Positions 25,830 through 40,800 of a DNA stretch of 64,000 nucleotides are shown piece by piece (positions within the stretch are counted from its first letter, which is position 1; every line of letters starts with the position of its first letter). The notes below the pieces were generated by a model, which made no database searches, was not told the DNA's origin, and was given only the letters and a program-made list of their open reading frames with translations. The position numbers were made by a program, and so were the translations under genes. This DNA comes from Tridacna crocea (Eukaryota; Mollusca; Bivalvia; Cardiida; Cardiidae). The stretch is taken from assembly GCA_943736015.1 (NCBI GenBank), contig OX031065.1:46292992-46356991 (forward strand), in the 5' to 3' direction.

Positions 25830-28800
25830 GTATTTGTTTTGGTTTACACGACGGAAATATCGGCAGTCGTCATTGACTTTTTTGCGTTTTAATTTTAGGA
25901 TCATGAATTTGAAGTCTTGGGTGGTTGTTTAAAACTCACAAATGTATGAAATAGAAAATATTCAACAACTTACAAAATTTAATCATAGAAATTAGAATTT
26001 TATTGTTTGCATAAATTAGACTAGTTTACTGTCATGGTCTATTTCTTGATCGAGTTCTTTGTTTAATCAGCTGATCGAAATATATTATTTCATAGAAAGG
26101 AGCCCAAGGAGTTCTTTAGCACTAAACAATATTTTAGACTGGTCTAAATTGAAAGAACACCTTAAAGTCATATTGAATTCAGCCAAGACGTTGGTATCCT
26201 TGTCTGAAGGAGAAAAAAAAAATTGTGTGGAAAGGAGAAAATGCTGTTAATCACCATTTTCTCCTTTTCCCACAATTTTTTCTAAACTCTTCTTTCTCAG
26301 GGTTGTCAAAAATAAGGATTGTGTGGTAAAGGGTTAAGATAAACAATTGACTTTCTATTGGATCTATGCACTACTACAGATAACTGTCCCCAAAGGGGGT
26401 ACCCCCCCAAAGGCAATGTTACTTTTTGACTGGTTGCCTCTGGGTACAGAGACAATCCAGACAAAATCAGATGAAAGTTCCGCTCAGATTTTGCGTGTAA
26501 GTTTGAACTCTTATAATTTCCATTTTCGTGAAAATAGAGCACAAAACTAGGATTTAAACATACCTGTTGCTTGTGTATTCAATATTCCTTTGTTTGAAAT
26601 ACAAATACTTTCAATTTAAATGCTGAACGTGAGAAAAAAATGTGTATTTCATCAGTTACTCAAGTTGTTTACATTCCCGAAAACATACGAAATGGCCACC
26701 ACGCACTAAAAATTTCGTCAGGGATTTTTTGGAGATAAACATGTTATAAACGACTTCTACAAGCTCTGTATGTAATGAATGGTTTAACGATTTATTTTTG
26801 GTCATGTTTATTACTAAAAGCTAATTGCATTTCTCTGCAATAGGGATAAAAGCGACGAAACAGAAAGTCAGTATATAGCGCTCTATATTTGCTACCGGAA
26901 AAACTTGCGATGGACTTGAGACAGTATGGTGTACAGTAAATGTCCAAACATGAAGAAGATTACCGGAGCATCTCATTATTGAGACTAATCTATGTATACA
27001 TTTGATTTAAATACAATATATTGCAATGCACTGAGCCCTGTAGCTTATACATGTACTTGAGACTAATACAGATAACCGATTCAAAAGGCAATTTTAACTT
27101 CTGACTGGTGCGTAATAAATGTCCAAATATGAAAGGCAGTGGTTCTGAAATATTTTGAAAGTCTGCTTGTCCACAGACAAGTGTTGATCACAAATTTACT
27201 TGTCCGTATCAAAAACCCATTTGTCCATACTTATAAGTTAAATGTAAAAGGATCAGATGCACATAATACTGAATATAACAGTAAATAAACAAATGAATAC
27301 CAAAAGTTTTCAGTGTTCCCACAGGCTTTTTATTTGAAGGGTACACTTATGCCCTGAGCTGTAAATCTGGGTGTAAGATTTCATATTACAGGGTATGACA
27401 ATAATGGTTCCAAATAGAAGTAAAGTAATCAATAATGATGTTTTTATACCACAGAAGTATGTTGTATTAAGATATGTGTGTAAATTCTCTGTTGAGAAAT
27501 CGGTAAAAAGCTGAAAAAGACGGTCTGAAGTGACTCTGGTTGGACAATGTCAAAAAGGAACATCGTGTTGTGTCATGGGTTTCTGTGTTTTTTATGCATC
27601 AAGCATCTTTTCATGCGTGTTGATTTATGGATAGGTTTTTCCGCGTGATTTGGCAATAATTTGTCAATAAGGGCAGCAAGTAACTTCGAATCCCATTTTA
27701 CAACAGTAATACGGATAATGGATTTTCTTTTAATGTTTTTTGTTCGTACGTGGGGCTTCGCATATAACCAAAATTTGTTACGTGAATTTCAATTCTACAG
27801 GCCTAACATGCTTTATGCAACAATTTGCGTGAGTGGGAACACTGGTTTTGTCTCGTCTAAAAATAAGCTGCCCTTTATTCTAGTCTGCTAAAAGCAGAAC
27901 TGCTTACATATTTTTCAAACACACTAATTGTCCGCTTTTTCAAGCTGTGGGAAATCAATCTGCCATGAATCAAAAACTCCCTTTTCCTTCTTGGCGTCCT
28001 ATGCCTTGTTGTACACTGCCTCACTTTTTTCTTTTCTTCTCAGCCTGAAAGTTTTTATGAAGTCTTTTGAAAACATTGTGGGAAAAGGAGAAAATGCTGG
28101 TTACAGCATTTTCTCCTTTTCCCACATTCAGGGCTTCCCCTGCAAGTTTTAATTTTTGTGCCATCAAATTCGCCACTTCATAAAAATTAGGGCCAGTAGG
28201 AGCCAACTGAGGTAGCCACATAGTGCTTTAGATACTTCAGTTTATTGGCCAATGCTAAAGCTTCTAAATACATTGCTCAATAGTGTTGTACAAGCTTACT
28301 TATGTTTCTTTTTCCCCAATGGTTTCAAGGTTTTGAGCTGCAGGGACATAGAATTTGTATTTTAAAAGTAATACAGCTCCTTAATTCTATGACTGCCAAT
28401 CTGTTAGAATTCCGTTAGTTTTTAAGAAATTCAGGAAGACATTTGGGATTGTGTGGTGAAGGGTTACAACATCATTTCTATTATCCTAAAAAATACTTAC
28501 TTAAGTTTAATTTTTTAAAAGGTCTTTATTCCGGTCTTTTCTCTCAGTATGAGTGTCCTAGTATATAGTTACTTGTTCCTGTGCTATCACTAACACAAAG
28601 TGGCCTACAAAGTGTAAAAAGTGTAATCCCCCCCCTCCCCCCCCCCCCCCCCCCCAATTCATTCAGCATTTTCACATCATACAATCATCCTTGTTTTTCC
28701 TCATTATAAGACATATTTTAGCGCCTACTTTAGCGTTTTATACATATATTTGAGTAAACTTACTGTTTAAAGTCATCATCAAAGCTAAAGACAGTCTGAA

Positions 28801-31800
28801 ATGCTTTTGATTGGACAACGTCAAACTGACATGTTGTGTCATGGGTTTTCACGCTTTTTCGACGATCCATTTTTTCATATCAGTTAATTTTCAGAAATTG
28901 TTTTCAGCATTATTGTGCATAAAATTTTCGGTATATGTAGCAACTAACTCCAAAATCTGTCATTTTTACGCTAGATAAGCAGATCAATACCATTATCATG
29001 TTTTTCATTAACAACATCGATAAATACACACGATTAATTTCTAGCCAGTGAAAAGATGTAGACCAGGTAACCAGGTAAGGCATACTGAAGGCGTGGCTTT
29101 AGAAATTATGGGCGGTGACTAAATCTTGTATCTGATAACTGATTGGTTTGATATAGGGTGCTCAAAGGGGCGTGACAAAATATTGATATTTGATTGTTTA
29201 GCAGTGGTGTGTATGCAAACTTGTATGATGTGCAATTTAGACAAGACCGTTAATGAATGCCAGCCTGATAAGGTGTGATAAACAGTTACGCGGGCTTCCT
29301 TTACACTTGATACATACTGTGTATGTCAGAGGATAGTTTATAGACATTTACTTGTCGCCAATACATTTGCCAATGCTTCATTTTTGGTGCCATTTTTTCT
29401 AAATTTTCGCATTTGGCGCCACTGGCGATCGACAGCGGGAGCCCTGCACAGTGTTTTCTTCCCTTCCCAAAACGACCAGTCACTTTCATTTTGTCGTCTG
29501 CAAATGCTATAATTTGGATGGGTCTAAAATTTTGTCGTTTGGTAATGAGTTAATTATTTTTGGAGAAAAAGCCACCAATGGCTAAAAAAGCTAATGCCAG
29601 GATCTGTAAATGTTTGGATTGTTCAGGGACAGGTTAATTAGGTGGAGTGTACAGGCGAGTTGTGCTTGTAGTCATGTACGTTTTGTTCTCTAGGTGTTGG
29701 AAAAACTCATAAAGATGCTGCCAGTGTGAGAGCAACACATCCCATACCGACATCATGTGGCATTTATTATTTTGAAGTGAAGATTATTAGCAAAGGAAGA
29801 GATGGGTATGTATTGCAAGTGTTAACCCATTACCACACAATCCCTACTTTTGACGCCCCTGAGAAAGAAGCCTTTTGAAAACATTGTGGGAAAAGGAGAA
29901 AATGCTGGTAACCAGCATTTTCTCCTTTTCCCACAATGTTTTCTACCCTTCACAAAACAAATTTCAAATTTTCAGTCACTTTTATTTTGTCGTCTGCAAA
30001 TGCTTTCAATTTGAACCAGTCTAAAATTTTGTCGTGTGGTAAGAAATTTTATCGGAGAAAGGAAAAATGTAAGTTGCTGGCATTTTCTCCTGTTCCCTCA
30101 AAGTTTTCAGGAGTTTTCAGGAGTTTTCTTCTTTGGTGTCATAATAATGTGGGACTTTTTGTTTAAAGATGCTGTGGTTCATGCAGTGGTCATCAAGGGT
30201 CAGTACAGTTTCATGCTGTTGTATGCTTAGATATACAACTTCAAATAACTGATGCTGACCTCTATACTGACCTATATTAAATGTTGTAGTTAACAGGTGT
30301 GACTCTTGCAAAGTATCACAAGTGTCATGTATTATGCTGCATACAGTTGCAAATGATGTAGGAGGGATGATCAGAAAGATCGTGGACCACCTCATTATTT
30401 TGAAAACTACTACTTTTGAATTACAAAACTACTACTTTTGAATTACAAAAATTTTCATAGAAGAGCAGTGATTATCTGATAACTAACTCAAGCTTTCTAA
30501 TGTTGTCATCTTCAAGTAGGTTAAGGAGACATCATTTTCATGACAACATATACTGCATTACTGGTCCAAAATATCTGACTATGTTTTATTTGAGCCGAGA
30601 AAAATCATGGAGTTTTATGTCAAACTCAGAAAGTAGATTCATCATGCAAAAGCAACATATAAACAAACTGGACTATGATAAAGAGGAAATGCCAATTCAT
30701 TTTTAAGTAAACTTTTTTTTTTTTATTTCAGCTATATGGGTATTGGACTTGCTGCTCAAGGTGTAAACCAAAATCGACTTCCAGGTATATTTTATGAATG
30801 TGATCAAAACTCTGTTCTCTATGAAGTTGATTAGTTTCTTTGGTGTTATCCCTTTACACACACAATGATGACTTTTAAAGCCCCTAAAAGAGAAAGCTTT
30901 TGAAAACATTGTGGGAAAAGGAGAAAATGCTGGTTACCAGCATTTTCTCCTTTTCCCACAATGTTTTTTACCCTATCAAAGAAAAATAATTTCATATGAG
31001 CCACATTGAAACTGTCATCAGCAAATGCTTTCAATTCAGACAGGTCTAAAATCATGTTCTGAGGTAAAGAGGTAAGCTCTATTTTCAACTCTAATGGTCA
31101 ACCCATTACTGCACAGTACAGACTTTTAATGACCCTGAGTAAGAAAGCTTTTGAAAACTTAGTGGGAATAGGATAAAATGCTGGTGACCAGCATTTTCTT
31201 CTCTTCCCACTTTGTTTTCTACCCTTGTCAAAACAAAGATAAATTTTTGAGACACATAAATCGTTATCTGCAGATGCTTTCAATTCGGGCTAGTTAAAAA
31301 GATTCTGTCATTTGGTAAAGAGTTAAATTCCAGGACACCTACAGTAGAGCTATCAATGAGTCCCTTTAGCATTACAAACAGCATGTCATCATGTCACTAT
31401 TTTGCTCTCTCTCATTAATTCTTTACCAAACAACCAGATTTTAGACTGGTCCAAATTTAAAGCATTTTGTACAAAATGAATGTAACTAAAGAACTGAATT
31501 TTGTTTTAGGAAGGGAAGAAAACATTTTGGGAAAAGGAGAAAATTCTAGTTACCAGCATTTTCTCCTTTACCCAAGATGTTTTTAAAAGGCTTCTTTCAC
31601 AGGGGTATTGAAAGTCGGGATTGTGTGGTAAAGGGATATGATGGGAGAGGACTGATACATATAGCAGTAATTTTCAACAGTCAATATAAAGACTGTTGAA
31701 TGATGATTTGAACTTAACCCTTTGCCCTATAAGGCATTTCTATGGTATCTCTAAATGACCCTAAATAACAACAAGGATGATGCTGTTTCTTATGTTTATG

Positions 31801-34800
31801 TGACACCTTTTGATAGCATAGAAAACATTGTGACAAAAGGTGAAATTGCTCGTTACGAGCAATTTCACCTTTTGCCACAATGTTTTCCAAAGGCTCCTAC
31901 AAGCAATACATAGAAATGAGTATCTTTGGAGTAAAGGGTTAAATCTCTGGATTACACTTTACTCTTTATCACATGATCCAGTTTTTAATGAGCCTGATGA
32001 AAAGAGCTTTTGAAAAGATTATGAAAAGAAGGAGAATGTACTGGTAAGCAGCATATCCTTTTTACAACAAATCTTCTTGTCCTTTTACAAGCAAAAACTT
32101 TAATTTGATGAACATGCTTTCAATATTGACAAGTCTAGAATTTGACTGTTTGATAAACAGCTAAAAGAACTATCTTTTATATATATTTCTGTTTTCATTT
32201 GATATCAGTACTAAAAGGAGGGTCAATAACTAGAACATTCAGCTGCCTACCAGGTGGCTCATTGGTGAGCATGTCGGACTCATGACCTGGTGGTTGTGAA
32301 TTCGATACCCGGTTGAGGCGAACTTTCTTTCCGGCGTATTTTCGCCTCTCACCTCTGCTGAAACAAGTGAGAAAAGTAGTCGGTGGCTTTGGAAGGAAAG
32401 TTGTGTAAGTAGCGGTATGAGAAAGCCAGGAAACGCATGTGCGTCACCTACTGGCATGATATGACCATAGCTGTTAAAGTGGCGTTAAACCCAAATACCA
32501 ACCAATACCAAGAACATTCAGCTATGTTGGAAAAGCATTGTTTCTAAAGGAAGGGACCCCTAGTTTCTAAGGAAGCATTAAAATAAATGCCCTCAACCAT
32601 CCTACAGTGATAATGTCTTCTTATGGCATTCAGTAAATCTCGGCCTTGTTTTATACCCTTCTGAAAACAGGATGACTGCTTCAAAAATATGTAGTAATGA
32701 AATCATTAACTCATTACCGAACAACAAATTTTTGGACTGGACCAAAGTCGAAGCATTTGCAGACAACGATATAAGTATAGCTTAAATTATATTTTGTGTC
32801 TTTGATTAGGTAGAAAATTTTGTGGGAAAAGGAGAAAATGATGGTTACCAGCATTTTCTCCTTTTCTCACAATGTTTTCAAAAGCCATCTCCTACAGGGT
32901 CTTTAAAAGTCGGGATTGTGTGGTAAATAGTTAAGCAGCGAAGTCCCAATAAGTGAGGCCTAGGTCACCAAATCCTCAACTATTTTACCAAACCACAGCA
33001 TTTTAGACTGGTTCAAAGTGAAAGCATGTATGCAAATACTACTAAAATCCTGCACAAATTACAAAACTTTTGTTTCAAAGGGTTGAAAACATGGTGGATA
33101 AAAGAGAAATATGCCGGTTACCAGTAATTTCTCTTTTACCCTCAACATCTTTTAAAAGTCATTTTCCTTGGGGAGGGTAGGGGTTTAAAACTCAAGATGA
33201 TGTGATAAAGGATTATAACAATAGTTCTTCTTTTTAGCGCATGCTTTTGGTGTTGAGACGATTCAGATTAGTAACAACAACAAAGTTAATTGTGATAGAA
33301 CTTAAAAAAAACCTCTTGTTAGAACCCCTATCCCAAAAATGTTTAATCTTATGACAATTTTCAATTTCTTTCAGGTTGGGATAAACAGTCATTTGGTTAC
33401 CATGGTGATGATGGAAACTCCTTCTGTTCCTCAGGTCAAGGTGAACCCTATGGGCCAACATTTTCAACTGGAGATGTTATAGGTTGTTGTGTGAATCTTA
33501 TAGAGAACACATGTTTTTATACCAAAAATGGTATCAATTTAGGTATGATCCTTTCTCAGGAAACAAGTTACTTTGATTTTTGATACATATAAGTAGCCTA
33601 CTGGCTTATGGGTGAATATGTCATGCTCAAGTATTTGACTATCTGTCCTTATGTTTACCTGACATCCAGCCAGAAGTTGATTGAAATGGTGTTTTAATAG
33701 AAAAAACAATGGAAGCAAAAGATCGTTTTTGGAGTTGAAATATAGAAAAAAAAAGAGTTATGGAGCTTGTCTTTTCTCTTTACCAACTGGCAAAGCTTTC
33801 GAAGATTTTAATTTGCAGAAAACTGTGTATCATTTTTATGGAAATTTTTCTGTTCATTTGAGATGTGAAAAGGTTTCATTTGTGGACGTAATTCATATAT
33901 CATTTGTAGAAACTTTGAAAACATTTAATACCTCATCCATCAACCAATCAGTGTTAAATGTCCATGATGTCAGAGTAAATAAACTTTCATGGTGGACTAT
34001 TAAAATATAGTAGAGTGAAAGTTTAGTATTTTGTCTTGAAAAAGACCTCTGGCCAAAATTTAAAATAAGAGTTAACATGAAAATATGAATTTCTAGACTT
34101 GTACTGGCTAGGTAGTCTTAGGCTTTGAGTTTTGGGGGCTCATTGTTACAAGTGTAGAACTGGTAACCTATATGCCCAGGGTTCGAGCAGCACTGGATCC
34201 ACTGGGCTTTTGTCATGGGATTGTCCTTGGGTAGGACACGTTGGAGCTCTAGCCTAGTACTGTTAAAACATGAACATATTAGCTGTCACTGTGATATAAA
34301 TGAAATAATGTTGAAAGCAGGGTAAAAAACCATTCAATCAATCAGTCAAGTTCTTTTTCCATCAACCTTGCCCAAGATGGAATCTACAGTAGTAGAGTAA
34401 ATTAGATATGGCAAAAGTCTCCCTAATGACATCATCCATTGTTTTCTGAATATCAACTTGCATAATACCTGTATGTAGCTCCAAATGGTGTTTGTCTCAA
34501 AGGGAAATGATCGCATCCCAAATGTATTTGTACATAGTCTGCGTCATGTGGCAGAAAAAGGTGAACACAAACAGTTTGTAGTGTCCATTCTTTAGACCAT
34601 GGATACTGTACTTTGGACAGCACTTGAATATTACTGCAATAAAAAGTTCTGTTTCAGAAGAAAGTCATTCCAAATTCTTCCTGCAAGAAATGACTACCAT
34701 TTCTTTGATTAGATCTTAACCCCTTTACCATACAGTGATGACTTTTAACAACCCAGGGAAAGAAGCCTTTTGAAACTTTGTGGAAAAAGGAGAAAATGCT

Positions 34801-37800
34801 GGTAACCAACATTTTCGACTTTTCCCACAGTGTTTTCTACCCTATCAATGTTATGTTATGAAAAGTTATGCCATTTGATCTCAACTCAAATTGTCTACAA
34901 ATGCTTGCAAATTGGACAAGTATAAATTTTTGTCGTCTAGTTAAAGGTTAAATGTGATACTTATTGATTTGTGCTTTTGAAATGCCAAAATGTTAAATTT
35001 ATATGCATTAACAATAGTTTGATATGCATTGATTTGAAGTCTTATAAAAAGTAAAATAGCATTTTTCACCGGCTTTTTCCAGTTTATGCTTTTAAATACC
35101 ATTGTTGAAAAACAGTGTTACTCTTTTTACGTTTTAATTAAAATCATATTGTCTCTCTTTTTCAGGAATAGCATTTACAGATTTACCAGTAAGTATTACT
35201 GTTTCAAACTGTACAAAGTTGGAATCCTTGATGGTTTGTTCACAGAGGACAATATTTTAGACTGGCTCATTCTGAAATTTTTTTGCAGACAACTTCATGT
35301 GTATAATGAGGCACAAATTACGAAAATGTTCTGTTTAGTTTGGTCTAATCTTAATTTTTTCTGTCTACAAAACATGGTTTTGCCAATGGTACTTAATCCT
35401 TTCCCAAACATTTTAACAATCCCTGGTTTTTACGACCCTCTGAAAGAAGCCTTCTGAAAACATTGTGGGAAAAGGAGAAAATGCTGGTAACCAGCATTTT
35501 CTCCTTTTCCCACGATGTTTTCCTCTTTTGTGTGGCTCAAATAATGGCATTTGTGTTTGATACCAGCTTTTTTTTCCCCTTTTCCCACAATGTTTTCGAA
35601 AGGCTTTTTTTTTTTTTCAATTTGGGATTCAGTGGTAAAAGAAATTTGTATTGACCTGTATATACATGTATCGTTTGTATTTTCAGCATGGATTGTATCC
35701 CACTGTGGGTTTACAGACCCCAGGAGAGGTTGTAGAAGCAAACTTTGGACAGTCTCCATTTGTGTTTGATATAGAGGATTATATGAGGGTAAATATGTTT
35801 TTACCTTTTACGCTTCCCTAAAATTTTCATGTTTGGTCCGTCTGTCTGTCCAGCATTGCTGCTTTCTTGTCCAGGCCATAACTTTTTTCCCTATTACCTA
35901 CTGTCTAAATAAAAATGTATGAATGTAAACCACATCTAAATGACACATGTTGATCAAAAGTTATTTCTGTAGGTCAAAGATCAAGATCACAGCAGGGTCA
36001 TATTAGTGTTTTGGGGATAGTGTTTGTCTTAGGCCTGTAACTTCTTTGTTTATGAATGAATTTGAGTGAAACTGCACAGATATCTCAACCAGCGACTTAA
36101 ACCTTATTTCAGTTATGTTTTTGGGGCCAGTAAACGTACTGATATACATGTACATACTTTTTTGGATTTCCAAAAGCCTTCTATGTAAATTGTTGTTAGT
36201 GTAATGAAGGGTAAAATTTCATCAGTCTTGTGAATGCTGTCACCAAGAGTTTATATAAGCTGTTAATGCTAACCAATGAAAGTTTAAAGATACTGGTGTT
36301 GATAAATTTGAATCATTATTGTAGGAGTGGAGAAAGAAGACAAATTTAACCATTGAAAAATTTCCAGTCAGTGATAAAAAAGGAGAGTGGCAAATGGCCC
36401 TACAGAAGTGAGTAATTTAACTTTCATACAGATAAGTTGTTAACCCTTTACCAGACGACAAAGCTATAGCTTGTCTAAATTGAAAGCATTTGCAGTTGAC
36501 ACTTTCATTGTTCCACAAATCGTGCAATTTTTCTTTGATAGGGTAGGAAATATTGTGAGAAAAGGAGATTATGCTGGTCACTAGCATTTTCTCCTTTTCC
36601 CGCATTGTTTTCAAAAGCTGTCTTCTCGGGGTCTAAAAATGTCAGGATTGTGTGGTAGAGAGTTAAGCAATACAAATCTTCAGTAATTAAGAATCGTAAA
36701 ATTAACAAAAAAAATTTTTTTTGGTAGTATTCCCTTAAAAGCTATGTAGCCTCTTGAGGTAATTTTAGATTTCCTGCCAAAAATAAAAAAAAGGCATTGT
36801 GGGAATGTCAAATGACTAGCACGTGACTAATGACACTTAAATTCCACAACATAACAAACATGTAATTATTTTCCATAATGTCTTCTTCGGATGTTATGTT
36901 TGAAGCTTCATCTGTATATTTCCAGTGTGTAAATGAGCAAGTTGCTCACATAAAAATAGACTATGTTTCCCGTCGGTCTCGACCTGGGCCATACTAAATC
37001 TCTAATTTCCCTTGTCGGATGGTTTTTGACTAATGGGGTTTTATGAATGAAAATTAAAAGGCTTTTGGAGTGTAAGGGTGATGATTTTTTTTGTATTTTT
37101 GTAAAATATTTGTCCCAAAATCTGAAGGACCACCTTTAAGATTAGATGTTGGACTTGTAAACTAGACACCTTCTGAAAAAGGGGGCTTAATGTATCACTA
37201 GGGCTCCGTACCGGTACTCGATATATATCGAAAACCGGTATTTTACGTTCGATAGATATATCGGATCGAACGTTTCTGTATCGATCAAAATATCGATCAT
37301 CAAAAGAAAATAAAAGTAAAGCATATAAATACCCAATTTAGTTGTTTTTAACTGCGAAATTCATTACGAGTTTACTTTAGGTAATCTCTAAAGTCGAGTA
37401 GTCGTAGAGGTAGGTGTGGCTACCTGGGAAACTTACAACCAATCGAAATGCGTCATTCTTTATTACTCGCCCTGTACCCGTTACACAATGGATGACAATT
37501 AGCTAGTACCCCTATTCTCGTTCCCCCGTCATGTTGTTTGAAATCTGCAAATTATGCATCAATCAGCAGATTGCAGACAAATTTACGCTGATAATTGGTC
37601 AATATAGTTGATTAAAGAAAGGTAATGAACATCTCGTGATGTGATAGAGAGGTAGCGATGGAAATAATTGAAGCCGTGACCTTTCAACCTTCCTAAGATT
37701 TTATTTGGTCGATCTTTTAATATTGCCGAAAAATGTGGCTCGAAAATCAAATCTCTTTTTCCATTAGATTATCTGAAATCAGTGTTCCGACTCTAGTAAA

Positions 37801-40800
37801 TTATTGTGTACATCATTTTATAGACTTGAAATTTGCATAACAAATGTTAATCACACTCGAGACCTCACGTAAGAAAAAACATGGACAAAAAAGGCCATTA
37901 TCTGTTTATCGTGAGTAAAATAACAGGTTTTGATGCTACATGTAGTTCTAATCCTTATTGAGAAATCTATGTCGAATCATGCGAACATACCTATCCAGAA
38001 ATTAACACGCATGAAAAATTGTTCGGTGGAAAAAAAAACCACGGAAACCCATGACACAACAAAATGTCTCCTTGACATTGTCCAATCAGAGTCCTCTTAG
38101 ACTGTCTTTTCAGCTTTTTAATGAGTAGTAAATGTAGATCTAGTTAGAATTCATATTAATTTAGGCCTACATAATTATGAAATTTCAATACAATCTAGAA
38201 GTGTTAAATTTGCGGTATTTTGTTTTTCAGGTATGCTGAAAAAAGAACAAACACAATTTTCGCATTTTTTTCTTTCTTTTGAAAATTGAAATATCATATG
38301 ATATATCGAATATCGATCATTTTGTATCGATACAAATATCGTATCGATCAAACTGACCGATACGGAGCCCTATGTATCACTATCCAATTTCTCCTTATTG
38401 GACAGTGTAGATCCAAGATCAGACTGCACATTCTGTGCAGTCTGATCTTGATCTACACTGTTCGCAAAAGGTCAGTGAGTCACGCTAGCACCCTAGGGGT
38501 TAATACTTGATATTTTTAACATGTAGGATCAAAACTCAACCATCTTTTGTTAGAAGTCTTCCACATTTCTGGATTGAATATTTGCCCATTGGGCCATAGT
38601 AGTGATGAGAAAAAAGGCAGTAGAAAACATTGTGAGAAGAGTAGAGAATGTTGGACACCAGCTCAATGTTTTCAACCCTTTCAGCAAAGCTTGTCATTAC
38701 TTCAGCCATGATTTATCTGTGATCTGCAAATGCTGTATATTTGGATCTGTCTTAACTCATTATCAAATGACAATATTTTAGGCTTGTCCAAATTTAAAGC
38801 ATTTGCAAACGACAAAATGAAAGTGACTGAAAATTTGAAATTAGTTTTGTGAAGGGTAGAAAACTTTGTGGGGAAAGGAGAAAATGCTGGTAACCAGCAT
38901 TTTCTCCTTTTCCCACAATGTTTTCAAAAGGCTTCTTTTCCAGGGGGCGTTAGAATTAGGGATTGTGTGGTAATGGGTTAACTTTTGTCGTCTAGTAAAG
39001 AGAGAATCTGGTGGTATCTTTTTTTCTAGAAAAATTGTGTCTTGTCGGTGACCTTTTTAAAAAAATATTGCTGCAAGAAAAATTGAAAATCTTCTGTTCG
39101 CAACCACTTCTGACATGAGTACATCTATTTCCTGTTCATGAACTGTATAACAAATTCACCGACCACAAACTTGTTCTGCAATGAAATGAGTTGTTCGAGT
39201 TTTGTGGCAAATGTACTGTATGAGAGTTGTCTCTTGCACAATACCCAAATTATGAAAAAAACTCGGGTGATTTGTAAAGGACCACAATGTTTTTTTTTTT
39301 TAACAGAATTGTATACACATACCTAGTTCACTATGGACACTGCTCGACAGCTGAAAGTTTTGCCAAATCTACCAATCAGACATTGGAAGAAGAAGTCTCC
39401 TCTATACGAAATAGACAACGTAAGTTACAATCTTTACCGAGTCTCCTCTATATGAAATAGACAACGTAAGTTACAATCTTTACAGATAACTGCTGTGGAT
39501 GACTTGTTTCTACCTTGAGCAAAACTTTATTTAACTCTTTACCAAACAACAAAATTTTACACTTTTCCAAGTTGAAAAAATTTGCAGACAACAAAATAAA
39601 CATGACTCAAAAATTGAAACTTGACTTTAGAAGAGTAGAAAACATGGTGGGAAAAAGGAGAAAATGCTGGTTACCAGCATTTTCTCCTTTCCCCATAATG
39701 TTTTCAGAAAGTTTCTTTCTTAGGGCCATGAGGACCTGGGATTGTTTGGGAAAGGGTTAAACATTCTGGTCGAAGGAACTATTTCTTGCAAAAGTGCCAC
39801 AAAATCTGACTGTCTTGAATTTACAAAAGTATGGTACCTGCTGGAAGCTCCACCTGCAATTTTGCCATCCTTGTGTGAACCTCATAAATTTAAACAGCAG
39901 ATTCGCAAGACTGAATATTTATATTTTCCTTGGGGACTAAAGAATTATTTTCCCTGTAACTTTGACCTTCATGTACTTAAGTGCAATCTTAAGTTTGAGT
40001 GTCTCTGTTTACTATTTAAGTGCTAATTGGCAGGTGTATTTCTCATTATGTGGTAAACTCATGTTGATTTACAGAGAGATTCAAGGCAATAATAGTAACT
40101 AGGAGTAAACTGCTTATGTGCGAAATTTGCAGCCCCAGTTTTTGTTAGGAAGCATCTAGTCTGAAATTAAGTTTCAATGAACTGCAGAACTTTACGATTT
40201 GAGTAAATTTCGCCTAACTTTGTGCCAGATCATATTCTGAGTAAAGCAGGGATTGTTATGTTTGTATATTCCATCCACCCCAACAATGCGTAGAAGTATC
40301 CAGTTTATCCTGAAAGTTGAGTTCTCAAAGTCCTTTCTGGCAAGAAAAATGTTGCGGTGTTGCACAGTTTAATCGAAGATCTGACTGTGTATTATGTGCC
40401 GTCTGATCTTAATCCTTCCCCAAACAACAAACTTTTGGACTAGACCATATTAAAAGCATTTGAAGACGACAATTCAACTCTTGCTGAAAAGATGATTTCT
40501 GTCTATGATAGGGTGGAAAACATTGTGGGAAAAGGAGAAAATGCTGGTTACCAGCATTTTCTCCTTTTCCCACAATGTTTTCAAAAGGCTACTATTCCCG
40601 ACCCGTAAAAACCAGGGATTGTTTGGGAAAGGGTTAATCTACTTTGTCCTCAAAAAGCAGGAGAATTATGCTTAGCAGCCGATTGGTCAACTCACTTTTT
40701 GAAAGGGTTCTAGCACTGATTCTGGTTTACATTTGTTTCAGGGATATCCAAACTTGTACTGAAAGGGAGAATGGGTGAGGCTATAGAGGCTACACAAATG

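Noticed and set aside
33681..34010. 109-codon open frame in RANBP9/10 intron 4
   Set aside because: No recognisable family, low-complexity AT-rich composition and no splice or start context.
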